From Didymella arachidicola (taxonomy: Eukaryota > Ascomycota > Dothideomycetes > Pleosporales > Didymellaceae), in the NCBI GenBank assembly GCA_016630955.3, contig CM049995.1:1054001-1118000 (forward strand): 64,000 bases of DNA, given 5' to 3'. Both the position numbers and the translations under genes were made by a program. Position 1 is the first letter of the stretch. Every line of letters begins with the position of its first letter. The notes under the pieces are model-generated. The model was not told where the DNA came from. It did not search any database and was given only the letters and a program-made list of their open reading frames with translations. Shown piece after piece: positions 33,851 to 46,029 of this stretch.

Positions 33851-34283
33851 CCTGGGCAGCACGCTGCGGTTGTCTGAGTGCAATCCTGGTCATCACGACC
33901 GTGGTCCTGTACCGGAATCCAGATCTGAAAAATTCCCGAATTTGATCAGGCTGCGTCACTGTTAGATATTTGTGCGCCGGTCGTTGTGCACATGTGGTAC
34001 CTTGGGTATATGCCCAATGTATGCGACCAGAAGTATGATAACATCAAAACATGATCCTAACTGTTCACGACATCGCGGGCTCCGCTCCTCTGCGAGTGTA
34101 TACTGCAGCGACGCCTCGATTCCGTCAGTAACATTTCACATGCTATTCGATCGAACAAAGCCCATGACTGGTGTTCATTGCCCGTGCATTCGTGACTGTC
34201 TATGCGCTCTGTGTAAACGCCTCCCAAATCAATCCCATGGTATCTTTTCGTCAATCCGCAACCTCGTTCGAGTGGCGAGACGC
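33851..34283. other. Convergent intergenic region
   Basis: 433 bp between two gene 3' ends. No supported feature. Confidence 0.45.
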
Positions 34284-34706
34284 TTATTTCTTGCCAGACT
34301 TCTTGATGCCCTGCTGACCAGTGTTCATGGGGCCCTTGCCACCAGCCTTCTTGGCCATCTCTTCGCGGGCCTTCTTGTCTGGGGACTTGTCAGTATACCG
34401 CCATAGTGATTCGTGTGTGGTTGTATGAGGGATTTGTGCCAGCGAGGCTGAGGGGCGGAAGATTATCGAAGAGCGTCGATTTCGAAGGCGCGACAGAGAT
34501 CGGGTATGTACGCACCAGCCTGCTGCTTGGCCTTGAAGGCCATATCCTCCTCGTCGAGTTCGCCGGCGGGCTTCTTCTTGGGCTTCTTGTTGTGGATGGG
34601 GTTTGTACCCGCTGCTTACTGTCAGCTATTGGTCCGTCGACTTGCTGTGTCGTAGCAGAAGGACCGTGTGTAGGTAGTTGTACTGACCTCCCATTCCTGA
34701 AGGCAT
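34284..34706 (-). CDS. TMA7: Translation machinery-associated protein Tma7
   Basis: Small basic ribosome-associated protein. Three exons (minus strand): 34688-34706, 34516-34611 and 34284-34378; 69 residues. The C-terminal signature GQQGIKKSGKK and the central ELDEEDMAFKAKQQ are diagnostic of the family, and Lys/Glu-rich sequence predicts a long helix. All phases are consistent. No single open frame shows the whole gene because each exon is short. Yeast Tma7 is 64 residues, so the length fits. Confidence 0.93.
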
Positions 34707-36053
34707 CTTGGCTGTGTGTTTGAGCGTGTCGGGTTGTTGTTGGTTGTGCAGTCACGATTATTTTGCTGGAGGCGTGAATCTAGTTTCGGGCGGTGAAGTG
34801 GGGTCCTAGAGCCTCGAAGCACGAGTGAGAGCCCTGGAAGCGAAGAATAGCCGAAGGGCGGGGCTGATGTTTGCTAACATGCTCACGTGATCTTCGATTG
34901 TCCAGAAATGAGATCCAGACGTCCAATGTTCGCAGCGAAATGGTGGTTGGTTACTCTGATCATGGTCGGAAATGATCAATTTCTACTCGTATAAAATGTG
35001 GAAGGTCTAATGATCGGTTCATGCACGTGAGGCCTCCTCATTACGACTAGATTGCGACTCTCCATGCCTACGCATGCAAGTGCTTGCGACCCGCTCAGTC
35101 TCGACGAGGGATGGCGCAAGCTCCACAACTTCCCAATATTCGTGTCGAGCGCGTCAGCATGTGCTGGTGAAGTGCCAGTGCCCGGCTTGTCTATCACCTT
35201 CCAAAGGTTGATGGCATGGCGCACGACGCTACTCTTCAGGATACCAGCGCCTCAACGCCCCAATTTCTTGGGAGGTTCCCACTTTTCCATTTGGTTGAAG
35301 GTCGATCGTTTAGACCAAAATGTTGATAGTATGAAGCTGTCGCGTACTACCTATGATACAAGAGACACACGGTAAAATGTCCATCGATGCTGACCACGAC
35401 GAAATGCTCTCCAGCATGGACCCTTGGAAATAAGGAGCCCAGAAATATGCCAGAAGCTTGCTTCCGTCGCGGTCGAGTCCTGGCAAGGCTTGTGCGGGAC
35501 CCGTGGTGGGGACATGGTACTCTATCGGGTACAATCCACCGCACTCTCTAGCCGTATCTCGGCTAGCCGGCATACTAACTGTCGCTTCGACTTCACGCCT
35601 ACGCAGGACATCCCCGAATTCAACGCCTCTCTAGGCCCTATTCTCGGCTCTCATTCGTGGAAGAACAAAACGCAAGATTTCCATCCGCTTTGTGGAGTAT
35701 CGACTGATAAGATGACCGTAGGACGGGGCCCCAGATTCAGGCGTTACGGGGTGTTGGAGAGCTAGTTGGCTCTAGAGCAAGCTTTTGCGGCTGCATTGGC
35801 ACTTTGATTCGTGGTAGAATGCTGGGGGCATCGTTTGACGGGTCCTAGCACATGGTGAAGGCGTACCGACTATGGGGTTGACATGGGCTGGGTGCGTGCA
35901 CCGCGCTGCAGTTTTGTATATATTATATGGTGATCGACCCCTCCCCTGATAAACACAAACTCTCGCTGTGACCTTTGCGGAGTTCTGGTCGACAGCAGCC
36001 TTGACAAGAGTCACCACTTTGAACACATACGGACCTGGACACCAAACGCAACC
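34707..36053. other. Gene-poor intergenic region
   Basis: 1347 bp with no supported gene. A TATA-like run at about 35917-35928, some 126 bp before the transporter ATG, is a plausible core promoter. Confidence 0.45.
35917..35928 (+). promoter_or_regulatory. TATA-like element of the MFS transporter gene
   Basis: TATATATTATAT lies about 126 bp upstream of the transporter start codon, a suitable distance for a TATA box. Confidence 0.35.
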
Positions 36054-37715
36054 ATGGTGACAGCGAAGAGAGCGTACAACTGGTAGGCCGCAACACTCAC
36101 AGTGTAATGACCGACACTAACATCTCCCAGGTACGTGTCCCTCGTGGCAGCATCTTGCATGGTGCTCTACGGATATGATGCCTCAGTCTTCAATGCTGTG
36201 CAAGGTTCGAAACACTGGGTTGCCTACTTCAACAACCCCAACGCGAACACCATCGGAGCTATCAACACAGCATATACTGTCGGAGCTGTTGTAGCTGGTT
36301 TCTTCCTCGGAGGTCCTCTTGCTGATTTCGCTGGTCGTCGTGTCGGCATGGCTACTGGATCCGTTCTCGTCATCATCGCTACCTTCATGCAAACGTTTGC
36401 GCCTCGTGGCAACATCGGTGTATTCATTGCTGGCCGTGTCATCATTGGTCTTGGTCAAGGTCTTGCATTGAGTAAGTTCCAGTGAACCTTCATCTCAGAT
36501 CATTGCTGACACATTGACAGCTGCTGGTCCCATCTACATCGGAGAACTCGCGCCCCCTGAGATCCGCGGTAAGATCATGTCCTTCTGGCAGATGTTCTAC
36601 TCGGTCGGCTCCTTTATCGCATACTGGGTCAACTTCGCCTGCTCCAAGCACCCCCAGAAGCTCGGCGATTGGGACTGGAAGATGGTCGTCATATTCCAGA
36701 TCCTTGTGCCCATCATCATCCTGTCTCAGATCTTCTTCATCCCTGAGTCGCCACGCTGGCACATTCAAAAGAACAAGAACTACGAGGCCGCCAAGGCATC
36801 TTTGACTCGTGTCAGAGACACTGAGCAGGAGGTCGATGACGAGATCATCATCATCCGCGAAGCCATCGAATTCGAGGCCGAGGCCATTTCCAGCGGCTAT
36901 TCTGCACTCTGGAAGGACAAGTCCGTTCGAAAGCGCATGTACATTGCGATGATCATCAACGCTGGCCAGCAAGTCACCGGCCAGGGCACCCTCAACTCGT
37001 ACTCAACCATTATCTACAAGAAGGTTTTCAAGGCTGCTGACACCATTGCTCTGATCAATGCCCTCAACGCTACGTTCAGTATTCTGTTCACCCTCAACGC
37101 TACGTGGACTGTTGATCGCTTCGGTCGCAAGTTTTTGTTCATCGTCGGTGGTATTGGTATGGGCATTTGCATGGTCATTGCTGCCTCGGTTGAGACCCAG
37201 ACCCCGTCTGTCAATGGAGCTAAATCGCAACCTGTCGGTATCGCGATCGTATTCCTCATGTTCCTGTTCGCTTTCTTCTGTAAGTTAAGAGCCGACACAG
37301 GTGACATGAACCCTTACTGACGATCCTCACAGATAAGCCTTCATGGGGTGCTACCGTCTGGATCTATACCGCCGAAATCTTCTCCATGAACGTTCGCGCC
37401 CAAGCCGTCGGCATGTGCTCGCAGACCCAGAACGTTGCCAACTCGATCGTCCAGCAATTCTTCCCTCTCTTCCTGCAGAACGAGGGTTTCTACGCCTTCT
37501 ACATGTTCGCCGGTATCAACATTCTGCTGGCTGCCTTCGTTTGGTTCTTCGTTCCTGAGACCAAGAAGGTTGGTCTTGAGGAGATGGATGCCATGTTCGG
37601 TGGAGCCAACCACATCGACGGTGGTGCCGAGATGGAGAAGAGGCAGATCGAGCATGAAGAGTACGCGGTAGACCCTGAGCAGAAGAACGCTATCAGCGAG
37701 CGCAGGGCCGTGTAA
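36054..37715 (+). CDS. MFS sugar transporter (hexose/quinate permease family)
   Basis: Plasma-membrane proton-coupled sugar transporter with about 12 membrane helices. Exons 36054-36082, 36131-36471, 36521-37279 and 37333-37715; 503 residues. Signatures include GYDASVFNAVQG in helix 1, LADFAGRRVG after helix 2, GPIYIGELAPPEIRGK, PESPRWHI before the central loop, QQVTGQG in helix 7, and WIYTAEIFSMNVRAQ and PETKKVGLEEMD near the C-terminus. The N-terminal cytoplasmic tail is very short (about 10 residues). Substrate cannot be told from sequence. Confidence 0.93.
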
Positions 37716-40562
37716 TGATGTGTTTACGATCCATGGTGGAGTGGTGTCAGTCACGCGGTTGACATAGTTCCTGGCTTATAAGCGAGTCGTACAACCCTGT
37801 CGACCAAAGTTCATACTTCAATCGAGATTTTCGATGCTTTGCAGCTTTGCTTTTGGATGTTCGTGAGTCGCTTCCAAATTGCTGTGAGCTATTGCAGAGA
37901 AAACGGAAACCCTACCCGGTTGTATTTCTGCTATTCCTTACACATTACAACTACGCCACAACTATCCACAAACGTCTAGCTCAATTAGCAGCAACACGGC
38001 AGCAACACAGCAGCCAGTCAACCGGAGACGACCAAAGAATCACGAGACGCCTCTTCGAAGACTACAACATGTCTTCCCTACATTCTCCATACGAGTGCGA
38101 TGCTGCACCCTGCTATGATCCCACCTGCCTCGACCTCGGAATCATTCCACATTCACACTAATCACCATCTCATATCCCAATAGAAGGAATCCATTATTTC
38201 CAGCGAGGAAAGCCGCCTTAAAGAGCCCTTCAGCCCCAACCCCTACAATCCAAGCAAAAACACAGCTGCCCAAGTCTAAGGTTCAAGTACCGTATACAGC
38301 TAGGTCGCTTAGTCTCTCCTTCCTCCTTTAGCATGCCGCAGGGAGAGCTAGGTAAAACGCCCTTCTCGCATACGCGCTTCCTAACGCAATCTAAACAAAC
38401 TAAGGGGAAAGCCTTGATGATTTAAGGGGTTAGGGCTTGAGCGTATAGCTGGGCTTTACGCTTGGCTTGTAAGGAAGTCCGCGCTCATTTCTTTTGATAC
38501 TCCAACACACCGGCGCGGTCGGTGGTTTGGGTTTATCACGCCCCGCGTCGAGTTGGAGTGGGTATGTACTGTAGTCGGTGACGCACAGCGCAAGCTACTG
38601 AGATGGCGTTAACTGTTGGAGCGGTGGAGTACACTACACTTGACTTGACTTATATAGTAATTAGATAGAAGTGGAAGTAGTGGAAAAGCAGATTTCACAG
38701 TATCGTATATGAGGAGATGTGATTTTACTAGCTAGCTAGCAAAATCTGCATTTGTGCTTCACATCTCATAATGGAGAAATGTTCACTTATCTACTTATCA
38801 TACCAATAGCAAGAGCACGGTGCGGTTTCACGTGGAGTCCGGTGTGTGTCGTTGTGTATGGTACGGCTTTACTGCAGAAGCAATGAGAATGATTCGCGAT
38901 AGAGCTAGGATGTCGAGCTGGGATGCAGATAACCGAGACGTCAATGGCTTGAGCAAGAGCGGGGGTTCTGGTGGTTAAGGTGGATGGTGGTACGTAGATG
39001 GTGTGGATAAGGGCTGCCGCCTATGGGATTGTGTTCTGATTCGGCAGGGATGGTAACGCGTGATACTTCCCAACTACTGCTATGAATGATATTATCTGTC
39101 TAGAGCACGACGTCGAGAGCTTGTTGGGGGAATGAAAGAGATGACATGGGTTGAGCTGCGTGTGGTGATCATGGCTAAAGATGGACTGTGGAATGTAGTC
39201 TTACAGGAACATATAAGGTTGATTTAAGCGCCTCGGACGAACATGTAGGGATCTTTCTATTTTGGACAGAAGCCCACTCGTCATGCTAGGCCTCGATACA
39301 AGGCACTTACTCCCGCTCTCCGAATTCCTGTTCTCAAACCTCGTATGTCGTGGACCTGTACTTTTCCGTCTTCATACGACGCTGTCGAGACGCAAATGCT
39401 TATCCACCCACGCGCCTCCTCCGCCTTACCTGCTCGTAAGACTCCAAATATCCCCGCCTGGACGAACCGCAGCACGCGATGAACGAAGCGCAAGCGTTGC
39501 CACCGAACTAGGTTCCAACGCACGGCGCAGAACCACCCAGGGAACCATGAGTCGCAAAACCATCGAGCCTGATACGACGGCTTTCGTGACCCGGGACGGC
39601 GGAGCGAACGGGTGGATATGCTGATATAATACCACAACATCTCGCCAGCTCGCTCGACAATCCCACACACCACTCAGCAGATCAGCAAGCGCGGGTGTGA
39701 ATGTCTCCAGCATCCCAACCGAGAATGCAGCTGCATGCACATGTCCTCCGCAGCTCCGCATCGGAGCTCGAATCCATCTCAGCCGTCCGCAAGATCAGGG
39801 ACGTGCAAACCAGGAAGAGTGCCATTAGTACCCGGGCGAGATCGGTAATAGTGTGGGATACCTACACATCACAGATGAGCATGAGTTGGATCCGTACTGC
39901 AGCATGGTGGATATATCTGTCTACGGAGAAGATGACGCATAGCCTTAACGCTGGAGAAAGTGCATGGACCAAAAGTCGTGAACACTGTCAGTGAATAACA
40001 ACTACACGAATTCAGGGCGGGAGACTTGAAGTACGACCAACGATACGGTGTCTTGGTGGATACGATGGCGGTTGCGACGAGGGGAGTTGGATCAATGGCA
40101 CTGTTGGAAAAGTGTGCGGGTCTGTGGAACCGCGAGGCGCGGGATAATCATGCTCGAGGCTATGGTCTGGATAAGGAGGGTTGCGGCGATGAGGTGGTGT
40201 GATTGTCATATGCTGTGATAAGACGGGAAAAAGGGGAGATGGTAGTGCGCTGGTGGAAAGGGATGGAGATTTAGTGGGAATGGAAGCCGTACGTACGCTG
40301 CAGATCGATAGACAAGGCGACACGTCGTTGTTTCGCCGAGTTCGCCGAGTGCAGATGGTAGTAGCCCAGAAGAAGTGGGGTTGTGTGGCGGGGCTTTGAG
40401 ATGTTCAAGATATGTTGGTACAGAATGACATGGTGTCGATGGTATTGCTGTGGTGAGCAGAGAATACCGTCGATTTGAGGGAATTGTGCAATGAAGGTCA
40501 GAAGAATCGGTCGCGACGATCTCTACCTATCGATGGGTATATAACATCAGCTCAAGGCCTTC
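37716..40562. other. Longest gene-free stretch; palindrome and unassigned fragments
   Basis: 2.8 kb without a gene I can support. 38.2-38.5 kb has short recurring words (CTAAGG, AGCTAGG, GGGCTT) and looks like decayed repeat sequence. A strong palindrome lies at 38721-38746. On the minus strand at 39.4-40.4 kb there are open frames with hydrophobic runs and a Pro/Ser-rich tail-like segment (ending RIVGRTSSLPP at 40012), which might be pieces of a membrane-protein gene but could not be joined. Confidence 0.4.
38714..38767. repeat. Nested palindrome / cruciform-forming inverted repeats
   Basis: The inner palindrome at 38721-38746 is built on CTAGCTAGCTAG flanked by GATTTT...AAAATC with one mismatched pair. 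Outer arms GAGATGTGA (38714-38722) and TCACATCTC (38759-38767) are also complementary. No gene is adjacent. Confidence 0.6.
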
Positions 40563-42389
40563 TTACATGCATTTATCGCCTTTCTCCAGCCGCGTAACAG
40601 TCCCCTTGAATCCAAACGCCGCATGTCGCAGACTATTCCCTGCATTCTCTTTGTCGTCGACGACCAACAAGCCATACTGCAGCTTCTGCTTGGCGATATG
40701 CTTGTCAACAGGATCAGAGCCAAGGCAGTGTCCTCGCGCCCACTCGTCCAAGTCCTTATTCCTCGTCGTCCGCACGAGAGCTGAGAAGGTGTTTGTGTGT
40801 CCGACGCCATTGGACCAGAGAGCGTGGAGGCCTGCGATTAAGATGATGAGGGTTGCGAGTACGGCTGCCGCGTAAGACAGAAGCAGAGAGCGTGCGTTGT
40901 AGCTGTGGACCAACTTGGTCGTGGAGATTGTGAGATCAGCCGGTCTCGTTGTGATGTTGTCGGCTCGGGAGCTTGGGAAGTTACTGGCGCTGTCAGCGGG
41001 GACCCTGTAGGTGGTTTTCGAGATACTAACATGGTTGTGCCTGCGCCGAAGAAGCTAAGTGTGGCGTTCTCGCTGAGTGCTTCGATGGCTCTCTCGAGCG
41101 ATGTCGCCGGACAGGCTGCTTCCACACCCCATGCCATATTTGCCGCTACAGTCATCTCAGGACATCCTACCAAGTCAGTTTGCAGGATCCTCGTATCCCA
41201 CGTAGTATCTCCGGTGGCTCCTGATGTCCTTACGTAACCGGTGAAGATGGAGGCGACTGCGGCGTGCCAACCTTGATATGCGCACTTCTCGGGCTCGTAG
41301 CAGTACATGGCATCAGTATCCCATCCTACCACGAATCGATTGTTGTAGTCGATGTTGGTGACATTCGTTCTCTGCTCGCCATTGACAAAGGTGAAATTCG
41401 CGGTGTACGTAACATTCCACATCTCACAAGTAAAGTTGCGCGTCGGTGTTGTAAACCATATGTCGAACTCGTATTCGGCCGGATACTCTTGAAAGGGAAG
41501 TGACTTGCTTGGTACCGTGGCGTTGTATGGTGTAGTCATAGATCCTTGGGCTTGTGGAAGTGTGTATACGTTCGACAAATCGAATGCAGTCTGATTACTC
41601 ACGTCGCCACAGCGGAGCTTAGGGCCCTCAAAGGTGAGTGTATATGTGTAGTTTAGATACCTCGGCGTCATCGGGAGAATACTACCAGAATATGCCGAGC
41701 TTATCACTGTACGATATTGGATCGGACCGGCGTCTGTAAACATCTCCACGGCGGCTGCATGGTACTCAAAAGCGATGTAGCGCCAGTCGAAGATCGGTAC
41801 AGGCGAGGTTACATGCCGCTCGACTAGAGAGAACCCAGCTGTCAAACTTGCCGGCGGAACTATCGCAGAAAGTGGCAAGCACCTATACTGGTAAGCTGCC
41901 AGATCGCTGGACGAGATGGAACCAAATGATCAAATTAGCTTACCAGATCGCTAGTGCGATGACCACGGATGCCCAAGCCTTCCTCAAGATCTCCCAGTTC
42001 AAGAAGCACATTGGGTTCGCAAGAAGACCCATGATATCGTCGATGCCGGTGACGGAGACGGGTCGACTGCGCAGCACTCTCCAATAGTGCTGCTGGTATG
42101 AGATGCCTGCACTTGCAATCAAGCATGCCTTCGCGAGGAAAGCGATACCCGTTCCAATTCGAACGGCCCATTCCTGGCTGGTTCCCGCGACTGGCTCGCC
42201 GTCCAAGGAGTCGTAGTAGAAGTGGTGCGCCATTGCGAAGCCGACGCCGGAAAGCATAAACAGTATCATGGCGAGTGGAACCCGGTATGAGATGTGCCAA
42301 CGATCAGCCTTCGCCGAGACATCGTCACCGGACGGGTTGAAGGGGTCATGCTCAGCAGCGTGAGTCGTTGGCGTCTTTGACACGTTCAT
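40563..42389 (-). CDS. Fungal integral membrane protein with glycosylated extracellular domain
   Basis: Exons (minus strand): 41944-42389, 41031-41882 and 40563 to about 40983 (or 40989); about 572-574 residues. After a polar N-terminus come hydrophobic helices (VPLAMILFMLSGVGFAMA; IAFLAKACLIASAG; WASVVIALAIW). A long region with many N-x-[ST] sequons and scattered cysteines (NYTYTL, NATVPS, RNFTCEMWNVTY) looks extracellular. A final helix (LLLSYAAAVLATLIILIAGLHAL) is followed by a short cytoplasmic tail. This layout occurs in a large family of fungal proteins without known function. The last intron is very short (41 or 47 bp depending on acceptor) and both versions stay in frame. The start is the ATG at 42389. 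Confidence 0.75.
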
Positions 42390-43407
42390 GGAAGATGGCG
42401 AATGTTTTGGTAGTAGACGGGTCGTGGGCCTGGCCAACTGGGCTGTGGCAGACAGGTTTATATAAGATTCCCAGGCTGTGTAGGCTCACAAGTGTCACAC
42501 GAAGCATCGCGGGTCCTGTGGGGCACTGCATATGCAGGCTCTCTTTTATTAGCAGTGAGTCCTTGGCAGGCTGACAGGCAGAGATAGATTGACCAGAAAA
42601 GTTCACTCGAGGGGTGCTTTTTCCCGTTATTTAGTCGGTCAGGGAACATTGAAGCAGGTTTGCGACGTAGCATTAAGATCGTGCAATAGAGAGTACTGGT
42701 GCTGTTGTACGCATGTAGCAGTCTCTGGGTCTGCAAGAAAGTGCAACGATGCTAGTTGGGCGCTAAAACATGGCCCCCAAATGCACGGAATTCCTTCTTC
42801 CATTGGTTCATCCCAAATTGTGATGCATCCCGAGGTCAGCTTCTCAGCCTCGCCTTGCCCAGAAGTTGAGATGAATCCCAGAAGCACAGGGATCTCAACG
42901 GTAGTCGACGCTGACTAGCGTCATTCAGTTCCGGGTGAAGCACCTCTACGTACACCTCCTGGTAAGATAACTTTAGAACGGCGTTGCACTTAGCGGCAAG
43001 CTTGATTGAACCTCACGTCACGTAAAATGAGGACTAGAGCGCAGCCCTCGCTTTTTCAACCTCAAGTAACAAATCAATAAGCCAGACTCGCCGTCGTCAC
43101 ATGGCAAGCTTGCACCCGGCATAAAAACACAGAGTAGACATCGAGTGCAGACATACTAGACATGATTAGATATTTCTCGATCTTTATAACAGCCACAACC
43201 CAGCCAAGCACACTTACTACACGATACACAAGACAAAAGACGAAAAACACAAAGCACAAAACACGGCACTGACCTTTTTCCCATTTCATCCTAACTTGCA
43301 GTCTACCACTCGTACTCACGCTTGACTTCGAAGCTCAAGGGGCTAGGCTTCCTAGGGAGTTGATTCGAGGGCGGCATCAGCGACACAGGGGTCATCGGGA
43401 AGGACCG
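42390..43407. other. Intergenic region
   Basis: 1018 bp between the membrane-protein start and the Prp40 3' end. No supported gene. Confidence 0.45.
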
Positions 43408-45839
43408 CTAGTCCTCTTCGATCTCGCCCTCTTCGCTGCCGGACCTGAGGGCGCGGTCTTCTTCCTTGATGGGCTCGGGGACGGGAGTCTTGGACTTACC
43501 GCGCGGGTCGGGACGGGGGGAGTAGCGGGGGCGCTGACGTTGTTAGTGCTTGAACGAGTTCAGGGATAGAGTGGAGAGCATACCTTGACGTCGCGGCGGG
43601 TCGCGCTCGCGTCGCTCTCCCTCCTGCGTCGGGCGCTCGCCGTGCGTCCAGTGCCGTCGCCGTAGTCGAGGCTCACGCTACCCTCGCGAGGATCGGCGCG
43701 GCTGAGCGGGTCGGCGCGGTGGGTTCGCTCGCGCTCGACCTCGCGATCACGGCGTTCACGGCTGTAGTGGTCTCCTGCAGAGCTGCGGCGGCGTTCATAG
43801 CGATCATCGTCGCGGTAATCGCGGGCACGACGCGGGGGCGAAAGACCTGTGCGCTCCGCGTCCCTGTATCTCGCTTCGCGGTCCTGCTGTGCGCGCCTGC
43901 GTTCGGCGGCATACGGGTCATGTTCAGGTGAGCGGGTGCGCGTGCGATGACGATCACGGCGGTGAGAATCTCCATTGCGGTACTCACGATCTCTGTCGCC
44001 GCGGTCGCGTCTGTCTCTGCTTCGTGGGCGATCGTCACGCCTGCGGTCGCGGCGCTCGGCCTCCTTCTCCTTGAGACGCTGCATGTATTTGCCGAATGCG
44101 CTCTCGCGGAGTGTATCTGATTTCAGTGCGCGATACTCGTCTGTTTTCTCAACACGGGGACGTACCGCTTCCCATGTATCTCCCACGTCAACAGGAGGGT
44201 CAAGGTGCTTGATTACAGAACGGAGACGGTCGATTGCGTGGCGCTCGTCGGACTCTTCAATCTTGCGCTCGTCTTCTTCACGCTTCTTGACCTTGTCGAG
44301 AATGTACGAGTAGATATCATGCATCGACTGCTCGTCAATGTTAGCTGTGCGAGGATCTTTGCGCATGACACTCAAGAACTCTTCCACAGGGGTGGCTGTG
44401 GTGACTTCGAAACGCTGGTGCTCGAGCACGTCGAGAGCGTAGCGGCGCAAGGTACGGAACTTGCCCGTCTCCTCCTCCAGGGCGTCCCAGAACAGATCCA
44501 CGGGTGACGAACCACTCTGGCCGAGCATGGCAGTGTAACGCGGTTCGTTCTCGATGAGGGGGTGAATGTCCTTCCACTTGGTACCGTATCTGAGCTTTCC
44601 ACTGTCCCTGAGCTCGTTCAGGAGCTTCATGAAGCCGTCTCTGTTTGTGCGCTCGACACGGTGCTTGACACGGCGCTCGGCCTGGACGCGGTCGTTGTGT
44701 TCGCGCTGGAGCTGGCGGATGTGCTTCTCGAACTGGTTCAGGACGTCCATGCGGGTCAGCGAGTGGAACTTTTCGCTCTTGAACTCGTCCTTTTGCTCGA
44801 GCTTGGCCTCGGCGGTCTGCCAGCGCGTGAAGGGCTCGAGATCCAGGGACTGCATAAGGTCGAGGATCTCGTCGAGCGCCGTCTTCCTGCTCTCGACCTC
44901 GTCTTCCTCGTGCGCCTTCTTCAAGGAGGCGATGTACTCCTCGAAGAGCTGCCTTCGCTCGTGGTCGTCCTTGGCTGAGCGGAAGATGCTCTCCTCTTCG
45001 ATGATGGGCAGGGCCGTCCTCCAGCGGGTGTAGTACTTGATCTCTGGGTGGGAGCGGAGCATGGCGGTGAAGTCGGAGCGCAGCTTGGCCTGGCGGTCTT
45101 GCTCCTTGTGCTTCTCCTGGGCGCGCAGGTCCTCGCAGTATCGCTTGAAGGCCTCCTCGCGCTTCTCGGGCTCGGGGATGGCGCGCCAGTTGGGGTCCTT
45201 GACACCGGCGCGCACAGCCTGCGCCCACTCCCAGTCCGGCTGGACCTTCATCTGGCGGAGGACCTTGGTGAAGGCGGCCTCGGCGTCCTGCGCGTTGGAG
45301 AACTGGAGCTCGCTGCCGGTCGAGAACTCGACCCTCGGCCTGTCGCCGCCGAAGCCTCCGTCGCGGTCACGGTCGAAGTCGCGCTCGCGCTCGCGGCGGT
45401 CGGGCCGGTACTCGTCGCGCTCGGGGCGTCTGAAGTCGTTCGCGGGGGGCATCTGCGCAGGGCCCGCAGCCCATCCGGCGGGTCCGGCAGGCGGGCGCGG
45501 CGGGGGCAAGTTCGCCTGCGCCTGGTCGATTCTCTTCTGCACCTCCTCGGGCACGTTCCACGTCGTCTGGCGCGACTCCTTGTGGTAGTAGTACGCCTTG
45601 CCCTCGGCCGTCGTCTGCCTCGCCCAGCCCGAGCCTTCGAGCGCGCGCTGCTGTTGTCAGTTCTGGCTGCTGGGCCCTGTGAAAAGAAGACTGACCTCCA
45701 CGTCGTCCTTCAGCTCGTCGGGCTTCTCCCACGTCGTCGCGTTCGTCGCGGCATTGTGGTAGTACTCTTTGCCGTCGGCGGTTTTGACAGCACGCCATGG
45801 CGAGGCAGGGACGCCCACTGGGGGCGGATAGCCGTTCAT
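43408..45839 (-). CDS. PRP40: Pre-mRNA splicing factor Prp40 (WW and FF domains)
   Basis: U1 snRNP-associated factor that bridges the 5' splice site and branch-point complexes. Exons (minus strand): 45696-45839, 43584-45650 and 43408-43533; 778 residues. Two WW domains sit at the N-terminus (SPWRAVKTADGKEYYHN...TTWEKP and SGWARQTTAEGKAYYYHK...TTWNVP), split by the first intron. A proline-rich linker and an RE/DR-rich patch follow. A series of FF domains (AFTKVLRQMKVQPDWEW..., FTAMLRSHPEIKYYTRW..., and others) fills the middle. The C-terminus is a long Arg/Asp/Ser-rich region ending EEGEIEED. Divergent from TRS65. Confidence 0.96.
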
Positions 45840-46029
45840 CGTGACGGGGAATGGACGTTGCGTCGTCGCGGAAGGTGACCAACGCAAGGTCGCGCCTCGA
45901 CATGGAAGTTTTGGCACGAAATCTGCGCACGGACCAGCGCTAGTGCTCCCTGCATGGGGAAGCTCCACCCTCACTCACCTACCCGCACGTGAGCTCGCCC
46001 TGACTCCTGACAAGCATCCAGCGGCAGTG

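Noticed and set aside
37063..37106. Repeated CCTCAACGCTACGT within the sugar transporter
   Set aside because: It encodes two LNAT motifs inside a membrane helix pair and is explained by coding sequence.
37847..38161. Short open frame after the transporter
   Set aside because: Low-information composition, no good start context and no recognisable feature.
44341..45228. A 295-codon open frame overlapping PRP40
   Set aside because: It is an out-of-frame shadow of the FF-domain coding region with no recognisable domain.
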